From positions 930,001 through 994,000 of the forward strand of contig CALSPZ010000001.1 of assembly GCA_943788365.1 (NCBI GenBank): a stretch of DNA of 64,000 nt, given 5' to 3'. Below the pieces are notes generated by a model, which was given only the letters and a program-made list of their open reading frames with translations, had not been told where the DNA came from and did not search any database. A program made the position numbers and the translations under genes. This DNA comes from CAJQGY01 sp905478015. GTDB lineage: Bacteria > Pseudomonadota > Gammaproteobacteria > Magnimaribacterales > D2472. Positions 1 through 8,403 of the stretch are shown here, piece after piece (within the stretch, counting starts at the first letter, position 1; every line of letters starts with the position of its first letter).

Positions 1-1141
1 CTTCCATTTGCACGCTATGATTTTTATGAAAGGAATTTAAGGTAGATTGAAGAATGCTTAGCCTTTCTTTCTTCTCACTTAGGCTAACAGGATCACTTAA
101 TTTTGTTGCAGGTGTTCCTGGTCTCGGAGAATATATAAAGCTAAATGATGAATCAAATTTTATTAGATTTACTAACTCCATTGTAAGTTCAAAATCTTTG
201 CTTGTTTCTCCTGGAAATCCAACAATAAAATCTGATGAGACTCTTAAATCAGGTCTTGTATTCTTAATTCTATTTACAACATCGACGAAGAGTTCAGTTG
301 TATAGTTTCTTTTCATTTTTTGAAGAATTGAGTTAGACCCTGATTGAACTGGTAGATGAAGTTGGCTAACTAATTGGGGAACTGACTTATAAACATCAAT
401 AAGGTCATCAGTCATATCAAGGGGATGAGATGTTGTATATCGAATTCTTTTTACTCCATCTATATGACTAGAAATCTCAATAAGGTCTGATAGTCTCAGC
501 ATCCTTCCGTTTAATGGCATTATGTATGAGTTAACATTTTGCCCAATAAAAGTTATTTCTGAGACGCCTTGCTCAACTAGCCTAGCAATCTCATCAAAAA
601 TTTGTTCTGGCTTTCTGCTAACCTCATCGCCTCTTGTATAAGGAACAACACAGAAAGAGCAATATTTTGAACAGCCTTCCATAATAGAAACAAAGCTTGA
701 TGGGCCTGATGATGAGGGGGAGGGCAGTGAATCAAACTTTTCTTCTATTGGGAATGTTATATCAATTGCTTTTATGCCACTTTCTTTTTTAATATCTAGT
801 AAATCAGGCACTTTATGGAGAGTTTGTGGGCCATATATTAAATCAACATAAGGAGCTCTTTTCATAATATTCTTGCCTTCTTGGGTGGCAACACATCCTC
901 CAACACCAATCTTTAGATTAGGGTTTTTTTCTTTTAGCTTCCTTAGTCTGCCTAAATCTGAATAGACCTTTGCTTCAGCCTTCTCTCTAATTGAGCATGT
1001 ATTAAGCAAAACGATATCTGCTTCTTCTGGGCTATCGGTAACCGTGACATTTTTTTTATCTTTCAATATGTCAATAGTCTTCTCAGAGTCATATTCATTC
1101 ATTTGACATCCGAAGGTTTTAATATAAAGTTTCGTTCCCAT
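1..1141 (-). CDS. miaB: tRNA-2-methylthio-N6-dimethylallyladenosine synthase MiaB (partial, C-terminus outside window)
   Basis: Radical-SAM methylthiotransferase that converts i6A37 to ms2i6A37 in tRNAs reading UNN codons. Reading the minus strand from ATG at 1141 gives the N-terminal UPF0004 domain with its three cluster cysteines at about C12 (FGCQMNEYDSE), C49 (NTCSIREKAE) and C83 (GGCVATQ), then the radical-SAM CxxxCxxC motif C157-C161-C164 (GCSKYCSFCVVPYTRG). 380 codons lie in the window; MiaB is usually about 440-450 residues, so the last part including the TRAM domain is beyond the left edge. It is divergent from the DUF1820 gene with only 13 bp between the start codons. Confidence 0.95.
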   Translation of the reverse strand, partial: MGTKLYIKTFGCQMNEYDSEKTIDILKDKKNVTVTDSPEEADIVLLNTCSIREKAEAKVYSDLGRLRKLKEKNPNLKIGVGGCVATQEGKNIMKRAPYVDLIYGPQTLHKVPDLLDIKKESGIKAIDITFPIEEKFDSLPSPSSSGPSSFVSIMEGCSKYCSFCVVPYTRGDEVSRKPEQIFDEIARLVEQGVSEITFIGQNVNSYIMPLNGRMLRLSDLIEISSHIDGVKRIRYTTSHPLDMTDDLIDVYKSVPQLVSQLHLPVQSGSNSILQKMKRNYTTELFVDVVNRIKNTRPDLRVSSDFIVGFPGETSKDFELTMELVNLIKFDSSFSFIYSPRPGTPATKLSDPVSLSEKKERLSILQSTLNSFHKNHSVQME

Positions 1142-1154
1142 ATAATTAAGTATT

Positions 1155-1475
1155 ATGAATATGAAAAGTGTTTACAAGATAATTTTTATTCAACTTGGTG
1201 AAATTTACGAAGTTTTTGCTAAACAAATTTATCAAAGTGATATGTACGGCTTCATCGAGGTTGAGGAGTATATATTTAATAAGGATAAACAGCTAGTGGT
1301 TGATCCTTCTTCAGAGAAACTAAAAAAAGAATTTGCTAAAGTTGAAAGGAGTTATATTCCTATGAATGCTATCTTGAGAATAGATGAGGTTAGAGAAACC
1401 GGCGAGGCAAAAATAAAAGAAAATAAAGATAGGGTAAGTCCCTTCCCTTTAAATATTCAACCTGCGAATAAATAG
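1155..1475 (+). CDS. DUF1820 family protein
   Basis: A 106-residue protein of unknown function. The stretches IYEVFAKQIYQSDMYGFIEVEE, VVDPSSEKLKKEF, YIPMNAILRIDEV and PFPLNIQP agree with the conserved blocks of the DUF1820 family as I remember it from Pseudomonas and relatives. No signal peptide, membrane segment or metal motif is visible, so it is probably a small cytoplasmic protein. A second in-frame ATG at 1161 is an equally good start. The stop is 3 bp from the convergent end of orn. Function is not known and I do not assign one. Confidence 0.8.
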   Translation: MNMKSVYKIIFIQLGEIYEVFAKQIYQSDMYGFIEVEEYIFNKDKQLVVDPSSEKLKKEFAKVERSYIPMNAILRIDEVRETGEAKIKENKDRVSPFPLNIQPANK

Positions 1476-1478
1476 TTT

Positions 1479-2030
1479 TTACTGATCAGGTAAAAATAAA
1501 TCTTTATAAAATAAAAGCTCCCCTACAGATTCTTTTATATCACCCATGGCTCTATGAGAGCCGTTCTTCTCATAAACCTGAGCTCCATTCATCCATCTAA
1601 CTGCTGCTTCTTTAAAGGAGGAGACATCTATATGTCTATAGTTAAAGTATTCTTCTAGCCTTGGCATGTATTTGATAAGAAATCTTCTGTCATGTGAAAC
1701 TGTATTTCCACACATTGGAGATTGCTTGTGGCCAACATATTTTGAGATAAATTCTAATGTTTCAATTTCAGCCATTTGCATGGTGATATTACTTTTCTTT
1801 ACTTCTTCAATTAAACCAGATGAGCCATGTTGGTTTTGATTCCAGTCATCCATTTCATCCAATAAAGAGTTCGGTTGATTGATGATGAGATTTGGTCCCT
1901 CGGCTATAATGTTTAGCTGGGAATCTGTAATCAAAGTAGCTATTTCTATAATTTTTTCTTTATTCGGATCAAGGCCTGTCATCTCTAGGTCAATCCAAAT
2001 TAAATTATCTCTTGATTGTAATGTTTTCAT
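1479..2030 (-). CDS. orn: Oligoribonuclease
   Basis: DEDDh-type 3'-5' exoribonuclease that degrades the last di- to pentanucleotides of RNA decay and pGpG; essential in many Gammaproteobacteria. The 183-residue length matches the family. Exo I motif WIDLEMTG carries D14 and E16; the exo II region (CGNTVSHDRRFL) and the exo III motif HRAMGDIKES with its His and Asp are all present. It is divergent from rsgA, the same pairing seen in E. coli and Pseudomonas. Confidence 0.97.
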   Translation of the reverse strand: MKTLQSRDNLIWIDLEMTGLDPNKEKIIEIATLITDSQLNIIAEGPNLIINQPNSLLDEMDDWNQNQHGSSGLIEEVKKSNITMQMAEIETLEFISKYVGHKQSPMCGNTVSHDRRFLIKYMPRLEEYFNYRHIDVSSFKEAAVRWMNGAQVYEKNGSHRAMGDIKESVGELLFYKDLFLPDQ

Positions 2031-2071
2031 ACCTTTTTATATTGTCTCCTTTGGTGTATTTTGTGCTTTAT

Positions 2072-2944
2072 ATGGAAAAAGTTCAAACTGGAATTGTAAT
2101 AGAATTCTACTCTAACACCTGTCTTGTAAAAGTTGGAAAAGAATTAATTCCCTGTATTGCAATAAAAGATGTTGTTGTGGGGGATATAGTTAGCATTGAA
2201 AGGATATCTGATAGTAAAGAAAAAAAAGCAAAAATTGTTTCCAGAAAGAAAAGAGTTTCACTTTTATCAAGAAGAGCAAAACAAAAAAATAAAGCTATTG
2301 CTGCTAATGTTTCCCATATTGGCATATTAGTCACAGAGGAGCCGAAAACATCATATGAGTTTGTTGATAAATGGCTTCTCACTGCTAACTTATCGGGAAT
2401 CTTGCCATTTATAATTGAGAATAAAGTAGACTTAGATTCATCTGATGAGTTTAAAGAAAAAATTAAAGTATATTCTGATCTAGGAATAAAAATTATAAGC
2501 ATCTCAGCAAAAGAAAGAACTAACCTAAAAAAATTAATAGAATATCTTGATAATAAGAAAATTATATTTGTTGGCAACTCTGGTGCAGGCAAGTCAACAT
2601 TAACATCAGCTCTGGTTAATAAAAACATTAAAACATCAGCTCTTTCAAATAACCAAGGGGTTCATACAACCTCGGTCTCTACTATGTATGAAATAAATAT
2701 GAATACTCATATTATTGATTCACCAGGGGTAAGGGACCTGCCAATAAGTGGCTGGGAAAAAGACAATATTATTAAAGGCTTTGATGAAATTTTTGAGCTG
2801 TCTAAATATTGTAAATTTAGAAATTGTAAGCACTTAAAGGATAAGGGCTGCGCAGTAGTTGAAAATCTAAAAATACATAAAATTAATACAACACGATACA
2901 ATAACTTTATTAAATTTAGAGATGAGGAGCTTAATGAAGAATAG
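2072..2944 (+). CDS. rsgA: Small ribosomal subunit biogenesis GTPase RsgA
   Basis: Circularly permuted GTPase that acts in late 30S maturation. An N-terminal OB fold precedes the GTPase domain, whose motifs come in the permuted order G4 (NKVD, about 117-120), G1 (GNSGAGKST, 168-176), G3 (DSPG, 216-219). The C-terminal zinc motif is C-x4-C-x-H-x5-C (CKFRNCKHLKDKGC). The frame stays open upstream to 2012, but that would add a hydrophobic stretch not typical of RsgA and overlap orn, so I start at ATG 2072 (290 residues). Its end overlaps the start of ubiE. Confidence 0.93.
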   Translation: MEKVQTGIVIEFYSNTCLVKVGKELIPCIAIKDVVVGDIVSIERISDSKEKKAKIVSRKKRVSLLSRRAKQKNKAIAANVSHIGILVTEEPKTSYEFVDKWLLTANLSGILPFIIENKVDLDSSDEFKEKIKVYSDLGIKIISISAKERTNLKKLIEYLDNKKIIFVGNSGAGKSTLTSALVNKNIKTSALSNNQGVHTTSVSTMYEINMNTHIIDSPGVRDLPISGWEKDNIIKGFDEIFELSKYCKFRNCKHLKDKGCAVVENLKIHKINTTRYNNFIKFRDEELNEE

Positions 2945-3674
2945 AACACATTTTGGCTTTAAAGAGGTTGATGTTAATGAGAAACAGAGCCATGTTAAAG
3001 GCGTTTTTTCTTCTGTAGCAGAAAACTATGATGTAATGAATGATGCAATGTCTATGGGAATGCATAGAATCTGGAAAAAAATTCTTATTGAGCTTTCTGG
3101 TATTGAAAACAATGACAAGGTGCTAGATATAGCAAGTGGGACTGGAGATATTGCAAAACTTATTTCAAGAGAATATCCATCAACAGAAGTTTTCATGACT
3201 GATATAAATATGGAAATGTTAGGAGAAGGAAGAGACCGTTCAATCAACGAAAGTTTTGACAAGAACTGCCATTTTTGTCAGTTGAATGGTGAGGCTTTAC
3301 CATTTAGCGATAAAACATTTGATGTGATTACAATTGGATTTGGCTTACGAAATTTTACAAATAAAGAGGCTGGTATTGCTGAGATGAATCGTTGTCTAAA
3401 AGATGATGGCAGGCTTTTAATTTTAGAATTCTCAAAACCTAAGAATAAAACTTTTTCAAAAATATATGACTGGTATTCATTTAATGTCCTTCCAAAACTT
3501 GGTTCTATATTGGCAAATGATAGCGATAGTTACCAATATTTAGCAGAGTCAATAAGAATGCATCCTGACCAGGAGTCTTTAAAAGAGATGGTTATTAGCT
3601 CCGGTTTTAACAGTTGTAGGTTTTATAATTTATTTAATGGTATTGTTGCAATTCATGTCGCCAATAAAAACTAA
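2934..3674 (+). CDS. ubiE: Demethylmenaquinone/ubiquinone C-methyltransferase UbiE
   Basis: SAM-dependent C-methyltransferase of ubiquinone synthesis (2-octaprenyl-6-methoxy-1,4-benzoquinol methylation). 246 residues from ATG 2934, which has GAGGAG four bases upstream; the in-frame ATG at 2922 lies before that ribosome-binding site. SAM motif I is DIASGTGD (65-72); the UbiE signatures DVMNDAMSMGMHR and ITIGFGLRNF follow. It overlaps rsgA by 11 bp and ubiJ by 20 bp, forming the ubiE-ubiJ-ubiB operon known from E. coli. Confidence 0.95.
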   Translation: MKNRTHFGFKEVDVNEKQSHVKGVFSSVAENYDVMNDAMSMGMHRIWKKILIELSGIENNDKVLDIASGTGDIAKLISREYPSTEVFMTDINMEMLGEGRDRSINESFDKNCHFCQLNGEALPFSDKTFDVITIGFGLRNFTNKEAGIAEMNRCLKDDGRLLILEFSKPKNKTFSKIYDWYSFNVLPKLGSILANDSDSYQYLAESIRMHPDQESLKEMVISSGFNSCRFYNLFNGIVAIHVANKN

Positions 3675-4164
3675 AATAAAAAACATTATTTCAGAGCTTA
3701 TTAAAGATCTGGAGGAAGCTTCACCTAATACTAGACGTTCGTTTTATGAGCTATATCCTCTATCTTTTAAGATTGAAGTAAAGGGGTATTTCCCTATCTA
3801 TGTTGACTTAGATAGAAATACAAAAAAAATAGGATTTGCAGGTTATAAGGATCTAAATTTTGAAATTAATGCTGGGCTTGATGACCTTATCAATATTGTT
3901 GTTAAAAAAAAGATAGCAAAACAAATTATCCAAGGCGATGTGGAGCTTGCTATGGTTTTTTTTAATTTAATTGAAAAATCAAATGTAGATATTATTTATT
4001 TAGTTGAAAAACATTTTGGAAATAATGCGGCTTTTATTTCTTCTCAGCTCTTCAATAAGATATTTTTAAGAGAAGGTAATATAGAATCTAAAGCAGGGAG
4101 CCTTCATAAACAACTTCGAGATCTTCATATAAGAATTGATAGATTAGAAGCAAGGGCTCATTAA
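3655..4164 (+). CDS. ubiJ: Ubiquinone biosynthesis accessory factor UbiJ (SCP2 domain)
   Basis: Accessory protein of the soluble Ubi complex, with an SCP2 lipid-binding domain in the N-terminal half and a predicted helical C-terminus. The sequence is weakly conserved, and I call it mainly from position (between ubiE and ubiB, overlapping both), size (169 residues from ATG 3655) and the pattern of a beta-rich N-terminal half followed by a helical tail ending LHKQLRDLHIRIDRLEARAH. An upstream in-frame ATG at 3637 would add six residues inside ubiE. Confidence 0.75.
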   Translation: MSPIKTKIKNIISELIKDLEEASPNTRRSFYELYPLSFKIEVKGYFPIYVDLDRNTKKIGFAGYKDLNFEINAGLDDLINIVVKKKIAKQIIQGDVELAMVFFNLIEKSNVDIIYLVEKHFGNNAAFISSQLFNKIFLREGNIESKAGSLHKQLRDLHIRIDRLEARAH

Positions 4165-5648
4165 TGATTAATTTCTTTGTTGTCCTATATGAGCTTACGA
4201 GAATGGGTATTTTGGGAGTTAGAAACAACATCTTCTTTGCACCCAATGGAATAAAAGCTGTAAATTATCTCCAATCACTTGGCCCTATATTTATAAAATT
4301 TGGTCAGTTACTGTCTACTAGAACTGATATTCTTGATGAGAAAACTGCCAAAGATCTTCAGGTGCTAACTGATCAATGCAGGCCTTTTGAGACCTCGAAG
4401 CTTAGAAAAATAGTAGAGGATGAATTGGGCAATTCAATAGAAAATGTTTTTGATAATTTCAATGAGCAGCCATTGGCTGCTGCATCTTTAGCTCAGGTCC
4501 ATGAAGCCACATTAAAAGATGGAAAATCAGTTGTAATAAAAGTTCTAAGGCCAAATATTGAAAGAGATGTTAGACGAAATCTTAAGGTCCTGAAAGCTGT
4601 TGCAAGAATTATTGATTTTACTTATAAAGAAAGTAACAGACTAAAGCCTTTAGAGGTTGTTAAAAACTATGAAACAACGATTCTTAGGGAGCTTGACCTT
4701 CGATTAGAAGCCTCAAATACTAGTCTTACAAGAAAAAATTTCCTTGGCTCAGATGAGCTTTACATCCCAGAGATATATTGGGAATTAACAACATCTAAGA
4801 TAATGGTAGTCGAAAAGATAGATGGAATTCCATGTACAGATATAAAGCAAATTGAAGACCATGGAATTAATAAAAAATTACTAGCTGAAAATGGCGTAAT
4901 GATTTTTTTGAATCAAGTATTTAGAGATAATTTCTTCCATGCTGACATGCATCCTGGAAATATTTTTGTGGCTAGAAATAATCCAGATAATCCTGGATAC
5001 ATAGCAATAGACTGTGCTATCTCTGGATCGCTTTCTAACGAAGAAAGATATATTCTCGCAAGAATGTTACAGGCGGTTTTGAAGCAAAATTATAAATCTC
5101 TGTCTCAGCTATTTATTTCATCTGGATGGGTGGATGCATCATCCAACCAAATAGATCTAGAAAATACTCTAAGGGCATGTTGTGAACCAATATTTGAGAA
5201 GCCGCTATCTGAGATTGAGTTTGGTAAATTGCTTTTATATCTTTTTCAAAGCACTCGCTCATTCGGACTTTCACTTCAACCATCTCTAGTTCTGTTGCAG
5301 AAGACGCTAATACATATTGAGGGTATGGGCAGACAGATTTATCCTAAATTAGATTTCTGGGGCATTGCTGAACCATATCTAGATAATTGGTTAAAGGATC
5401 AACTTAACCCTCTGAAGTTGAAAGACTTTATATTAAATAATAAAGAAGATATTTTACATAAGGCATCTGAGCTTCCTTCTATTGTTTATGAAACTCTTGA
5501 CGAGTTGAGAGGTTTAGCAAAACATAAGAGCGCTAATGAAATTAAAATCAGGAAGATGGAGATTCAAATTCAAAAAGAAAAATTCATGATAAGGGCCTGT
5601 GTAATTGTTATAATATTTATCATTGCATTAGCAATGTATTCAAAATAA
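4164..5648 (+). CDS. ubiB: Ubiquinone biosynthesis regulatory kinase-like ATPase UbiB
   Basis: Member of the ABC1/ADCK (Coq8) atypical kinase family needed for ubiquinone synthesis, anchored to the inner membrane. Visible marks: the KxGQ region (FIKFGQLLSTRTDIL, about 45-59), the Ala-rich loop (PLAAASLAQVHEA) that replaces the kinase P-loop, the HADMHPGN catalytic-loop region, and a C-terminal hydrophobic anchor (about 474-492). At 494 residues it is shorter than E. coli UbiB (546). The start codon overlaps the ubiJ stop (TAATG). Confidence 0.95.
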   Translation: MINFFVVLYELTRMGILGVRNNIFFAPNGIKAVNYLQSLGPIFIKFGQLLSTRTDILDEKTAKDLQVLTDQCRPFETSKLRKIVEDELGNSIENVFDNFNEQPLAAASLAQVHEATLKDGKSVVIKVLRPNIERDVRRNLKVLKAVARIIDFTYKESNRLKPLEVVKNYETTILRELDLRLEASNTSLTRKNFLGSDELYIPEIYWELTTSKIMVVEKIDGIPCTDIKQIEDHGINKKLLAENGVMIFLNQVFRDNFFHADMHPGNIFVARNNPDNPGYIAIDCAISGSLSNEERYILARMLQAVLKQNYKSLSQLFISSGWVDASSNQIDLENTLRACCEPIFEKPLSEIEFGKLLLYLFQSTRSFGLSLQPSLVLLQKTLIHIEGMGRQIYPKLDFWGIAEPYLDNWLKDQLNPLKLKDFILNNKEDILHKASELPSIVYETLDELRGLAKHKSANEIKIRKMEIQIQKEKFMIRACVIVIIFIIALAMYSK

Positions 5649-5662
5649 TTTAGGAGATATAT

Positions 5663-5818
5663 ATGGGATTTGGATGGCAAGAGCTGATAATTATTCTTCT
5701 CATAGTTGGTCTAATTTTTGGTACTAAAAAATTAAAAAATATTGGATCTGATCTTGGCGGAGCTGTTAAAGGCTTTAAAGAGGGTGTTAAAGAAGATTCT
5801 AAAAAAGAAGAAGAATAA
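5663..5818 (+). CDS. tatA: Sec-independent translocase subunit TatA
   Basis: A 51-residue protein. It has one N-terminal membrane segment (WQELIIILLIVGLIFGTKKL), the FGTKKL turn, an amphipathic helix (NIGSDLGGAVKGFKEGV) and a charged tail ending in KKEEE. TatA forms the protein-conducting element of the twin-arginine export pathway. TAGGAGAT eight bases upstream of ATG 5663 is a good ribosome-binding site. It lies between ubiB and tatB, the same ubiB-tatABC arrangement as in E. coli. It is shorter than E. coli TatA (89). Confidence 0.93.
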   Translation: MGFGWQELIIILLIVGLIFGTKKLKNIGSDLGGAVKGFKEGVKEDSKKEEE

Positions 5819-5821
5819 AAA

Positions 5822-6070
5822 TTGTTTCAAGTTGGGTTTCTAGAGGTTTTGCTGATACTTGTTGTTGGGCTATTTATAATTGGGCCAACAAGGTTGCCTA
5901 ATGCAGTAAAGTTTATTATCAAAATTTACAAAAAAATTCAGCATGCAATATTTAAGTTTAAAAATGATCTTGAGTTAGAGATTGGAACTGATGAAATAAA
6001 AAAAGATGTTTTTAATGAGATGAGGATGGAAGAGTTAGATTTATCTGCCAAGCTTAAAAAAGATGAGTAA
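5822..6070 (+). CDS. tatB: Sec-independent translocase subunit TatB
   Basis: TatB forms the twin-arginine substrate receptor with TatC. The 82 residues show an N-terminal membrane segment (about 4-21) followed by the IGPTRLPNAVK turn (E. coli has LGPQRLPVAVK) and an amphipathic helix. The frame begins with TTG at 5822, three bases after the tatA stop; no ATG is available before the membrane segment, so TTG is the likely start. It overlaps tatC by 8 bp. It is much shorter than E. coli TatB (171), lacking most of the variable tail. Confidence 0.85.
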   Translation: MFQVGFLEVLLILVVGLFIIGPTRLPNAVKFIIKIYKKIQHAIFKFKNDLELEIGTDEIKKDVFNEMRMEELDLSAKLKKDE

Positions 6071-6764
6071 AGACTCCTTAATCTCACATCTTCTTGAGCT
6101 TAGAAGTAGGCTGTTAAGAGTTATTCTTTTTATATTTGTTACTATTGTAATAGGCGCTCCATTTGCTTCTGATCTATTCAGTTTTTTTGCATCCCCTTTG
6201 CTTGCATCATTCCCAGAGAATAGCTCGATGATCGCCACTCAAGTAACTTCACCGTTTATGGCGCCCTTTAAGTTACTTATATTTTCTGCATTTTTAATAT
6301 CTATGCCCTACTTCTTCTATGAGTTATGGTCATTTATTGCTCCTGGTTTGTTTGAGAATGAGAAATCTTTTGTTGGCCCATTAATATTTTCTACAGTAAT
6401 TTTATTTACCATGGGGGTAGCATTTGCATATTTTGTTGTGTGTCCAATTATATTTAAGTTCTTTATTGGCATTGCGCCTGAGTCAGTAATAGTAATGACA
6501 GATATTACACAATACATAGGCTTCGTAATGAAGCTTGTATTTGCATTCGGTATTGCTTTTGAAATGCCAATAGCAACTTTTCTTCTTGTAAGTTCTGGTG
6601 TTGTTAAAAAATCTACTCTAGCGACTTCAAGGCCTTATCTTATTCTATTGTTTTTTGTTATAGGGATGCTTTTAACGCCTCCAGATATATTTTCACAGCT
6701 TTTTTTAGCTATCCCAATGTGGTTATTATTTGAAATAGGTCTTCTTATAAGTAAAGAAAGATAG
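6063..6764 (+). CDS. tatC: Sec-independent translocase subunit TatC
   Basis: Polytopic receptor of the Tat pathway, 233 residues with six predicted membrane segments. Conserved features include the N-terminal HLLELRSRLLRV, the first periplasmic loop, SFIAPGLFENEKSF in the first cytoplasmic loop (E. coli has FVAPALYKHERR), and FAFGIAFEMPIA before the fifth helix. The start overlaps tatB. The stop is one base from the convergent LOG gene. Confidence 0.95.
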   Translation: MSKDSLISHLLELRSRLLRVILFIFVTIVIGAPFASDLFSFFASPLLASFPENSSMIATQVTSPFMAPFKLLIFSAFLISMPYFFYELWSFIAPGLFENEKSFVGPLIFSTVILFTMGVAFAYFVVCPIIFKFFIGIAPESVIVMTDITQYIGFVMKLVFAFGIAFEMPIATFLLVSSGVVKKSTLATSRPYLILLFFVIGMLLTPPDIFSQLFLAIPMWLLFEIGLLISKER

Positions 6765-6765
6765 T

Positions 6766-7353
6766 TTAAAGGCCTAGTCTATTTGTCCAATCAGTGTCTG
6801 CAGGCCTCTTATTTGAAAGTATTGCTTCGACCAGCTCTTCTGGAGTATCTGCAATTATTAAATCATCAAAATTAGCTTTTGTTATAAACCCTTCTTCAAC
6901 CGCTTTTACCATCCAAGCTATTAAGTGATCGTAATAGCCAGCAGTATTTAGTATCCCGATGGGCTTATTAATTATTCCTAACTGATTGCTAGCCATAACC
7001 TCAGCCAGCTCATCCAAGGAACCAACACCTCCAGGAAGTACTACAAATGCATCAGATCTGTCCATGAATACATCCTTTCTATCTAGGAGAGTTTCTGCTA
7101 CAACAACCTCGTCTATCCTTGGGTTTACAAGCTCAAGCTCGTATAGAGAGCGCAGAGAAATTCCTAATGCCTCTACGCCGTTATCAATAGCTGTATCTGA
7201 GATAACCTTCATTAACCCAACATTTCCTCCACCAAATACAACATTTACTCCTTTTTTTGCTATTAACTCAGAAACTGATTTGGCTTCTTTGGCATATATA
7301 GGATTGTTGCCCTCATGCGCTCCACAAAAAATTGATATGTGCTTAATTTCCAT
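6766..7353 (-). CDS. LOG family protein (TIGR00730 Rossmann fold)
   Basis: 195 residues of the lysine-decarboxylase-like/LOG family. These Rossmann-fold enzymes hydrolyse nucleoside 5'-monophosphates to the base plus ribose 5-phosphate; the bacterial role is usually undefined. The motifs are FGGGNVGLMK near 45 and PGGVGSLDELAE near 110, the latter with Ser where PGGxGTxxE normally has Thr. I start at ATG 7353, seven bases after GGAG; an in-frame TTG at 7365 would add four residues. It is just downstream of fba on the same strand. Confidence 0.85.
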   Translation of the reverse strand: MEIKHISIFCGAHEGNNPIYAKEAKSVSELIAKKGVNVVFGGGNVGLMKVISDTAIDNGVEALGISLRSLYELELVNPRIDEVVVAETLLDRKDVFMDRSDAFVVLPGGVGSLDELAEVMASNQLGIINKPIGILNTAGYYDHLIAWMVKAVEEGFITKANFDDLIIADTPEELVEAILSNKRPADTDWTNRLGL

Positions 7354-7383
7354 TAAATTCTCCAATAATTCATTTAAAATCTT

Positions 7384-8403
7384 TTAAAAGTCTTCTTCAA
7401 GGCCTTTATCCCATTTGCCCTGAGCTGCTAAATTATTCATTTTTGCTCTATGAGATAAAATATCTTGTGCAATAAAAACATTTTCAGCATCTCCTGACCA
7501 GGCTTTAAGTGCTCCGGCCTGAAGCGCTCTTCCATATGAAAAGCTTAATTTCCATTCAAAGCCACCTATCTTATTCATTGCATCGAGATGTTCTGTGGCT
7601 TCAACTTCTGTTTGGCCTCCAGAAAGGAAAGTTATGCCTGGAACTTCTGCAGGAACATTCTCTTTAAGAGACTTAAGAGTCATGTTTGCAACATCATCAA
7701 CACTTGCTTTGGTTGTTGCATCAGATCCTGGAGTGACCATGCTTGGCTTGAGCAATACTCCTTTCAAATTTACATCTTTATTCTTTAATGAATTAAATAA
7801 ACTTGCAAGAGCTCTTGATGACGCATCAAAAGATTGCTCTATTGTGTGATGGCCGTCCATCAAAATTTCAGGCTCAACTATAGGTACCAGTCCGTTATTT
7901 TGAGCTAGCTTGGCATATTCCGCCAAGGCATCTGCATTGCCATCTATACATTTGTCTGTTGGCATGCCATCTCCAATTTTTATAACTGCACGCCACTTTG
8001 TAAATTTTGCTCCAATGGCAGTGTACTCTTTAAGTCTCTCATCGAGACCATCCAGACCTTTTGTGATAACTTCCTCTGAACCATCTTGGATTGGGACCAA
8101 GCCCTTATCAACCTTTATACCGGGCAAGGCGCCTTCCGCATTCATGATATCTATTAACGGGGTGCCATCTTTTGCATTTTGTCTTAAGGTTTCATCAAAA
8201 AGAATAACGCCTCCAATGTTGCCTTTAAGGCCTGAGGATCTAAACAGCATCTCTCTATAATCTCTTCTATTGCTTTCTATATTTTCTACGCCAATAGTAT
8301 CAAAACGCTTGCCGCAAGTGGGATTGCTCTCATCTGCAGCTAAAATCCCTTTGCCCTCAGAAACTATATATGAGGCTATTTTTTCTATGTTATCTAAAGT
8401 CAT
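7384..8403 (-). CDS. fba: Fructose-bisphosphate aldolase class I
   Basis: Schiff-base aldolase that splits or forms fructose 1,6-bisphosphate. 339 residues, close to the eukaryotic-type class I enzymes (about 340-360). Recognisable blocks are GKGILAADES near 18, NRRDYREMLF, ILFDETL, KFTKWRAVIKI (phosphate/substrate lysine), IVEPEIL, the Schiff-base lysine in GVLLKPSMV near 214, and FLSGGQTEVEATEHL. The start overlaps the end of pgk by 4 bp (minus strand), in a tkt-pgk-fba operon. It is not the zinc-dependent class II enzyme usual in enteric bacteria. Confidence 0.95.
   Translation of the reverse strand: MTLDNIEKIASYIVSEGKGILAADESNPTCGKRFDTIGVENIESNRRDYREMLFRSSGLKGNIGGVILFDETLRQNAKDGTPLIDIMNAEGALPGIKVDKGLVPIQDGSEEVITKGLDGLDERLKEYTAIGAKFTKWRAVIKIGDGMPTDKCIDGNADALAEYAKLAQNNGLVPIVEPEILMDGHHTIEQSFDASSRALASLFNSLKNKDVNLKGVLLKPSMVTPGSDATTKASVDDVANMTLKSLKENVPAEVPGITFLSGGQTEVEATEHLDAMNKIGGFEWKLSFSYGRALQAGALKAWSGDAENVFIAQDILSHRAKMNNLAAQGKWDKGLEEDF

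Noticed and set aside
2107..2628. Long minus-strand open frame opposite rsgA
   Set aside because: It is a shadow of rsgA: it lies wholly opposite the GTPase motifs and its product has low-complexity hydrophobic composition without any family pattern. The same holds for the other antisense frames over fba, tkt, polA and mnmG.
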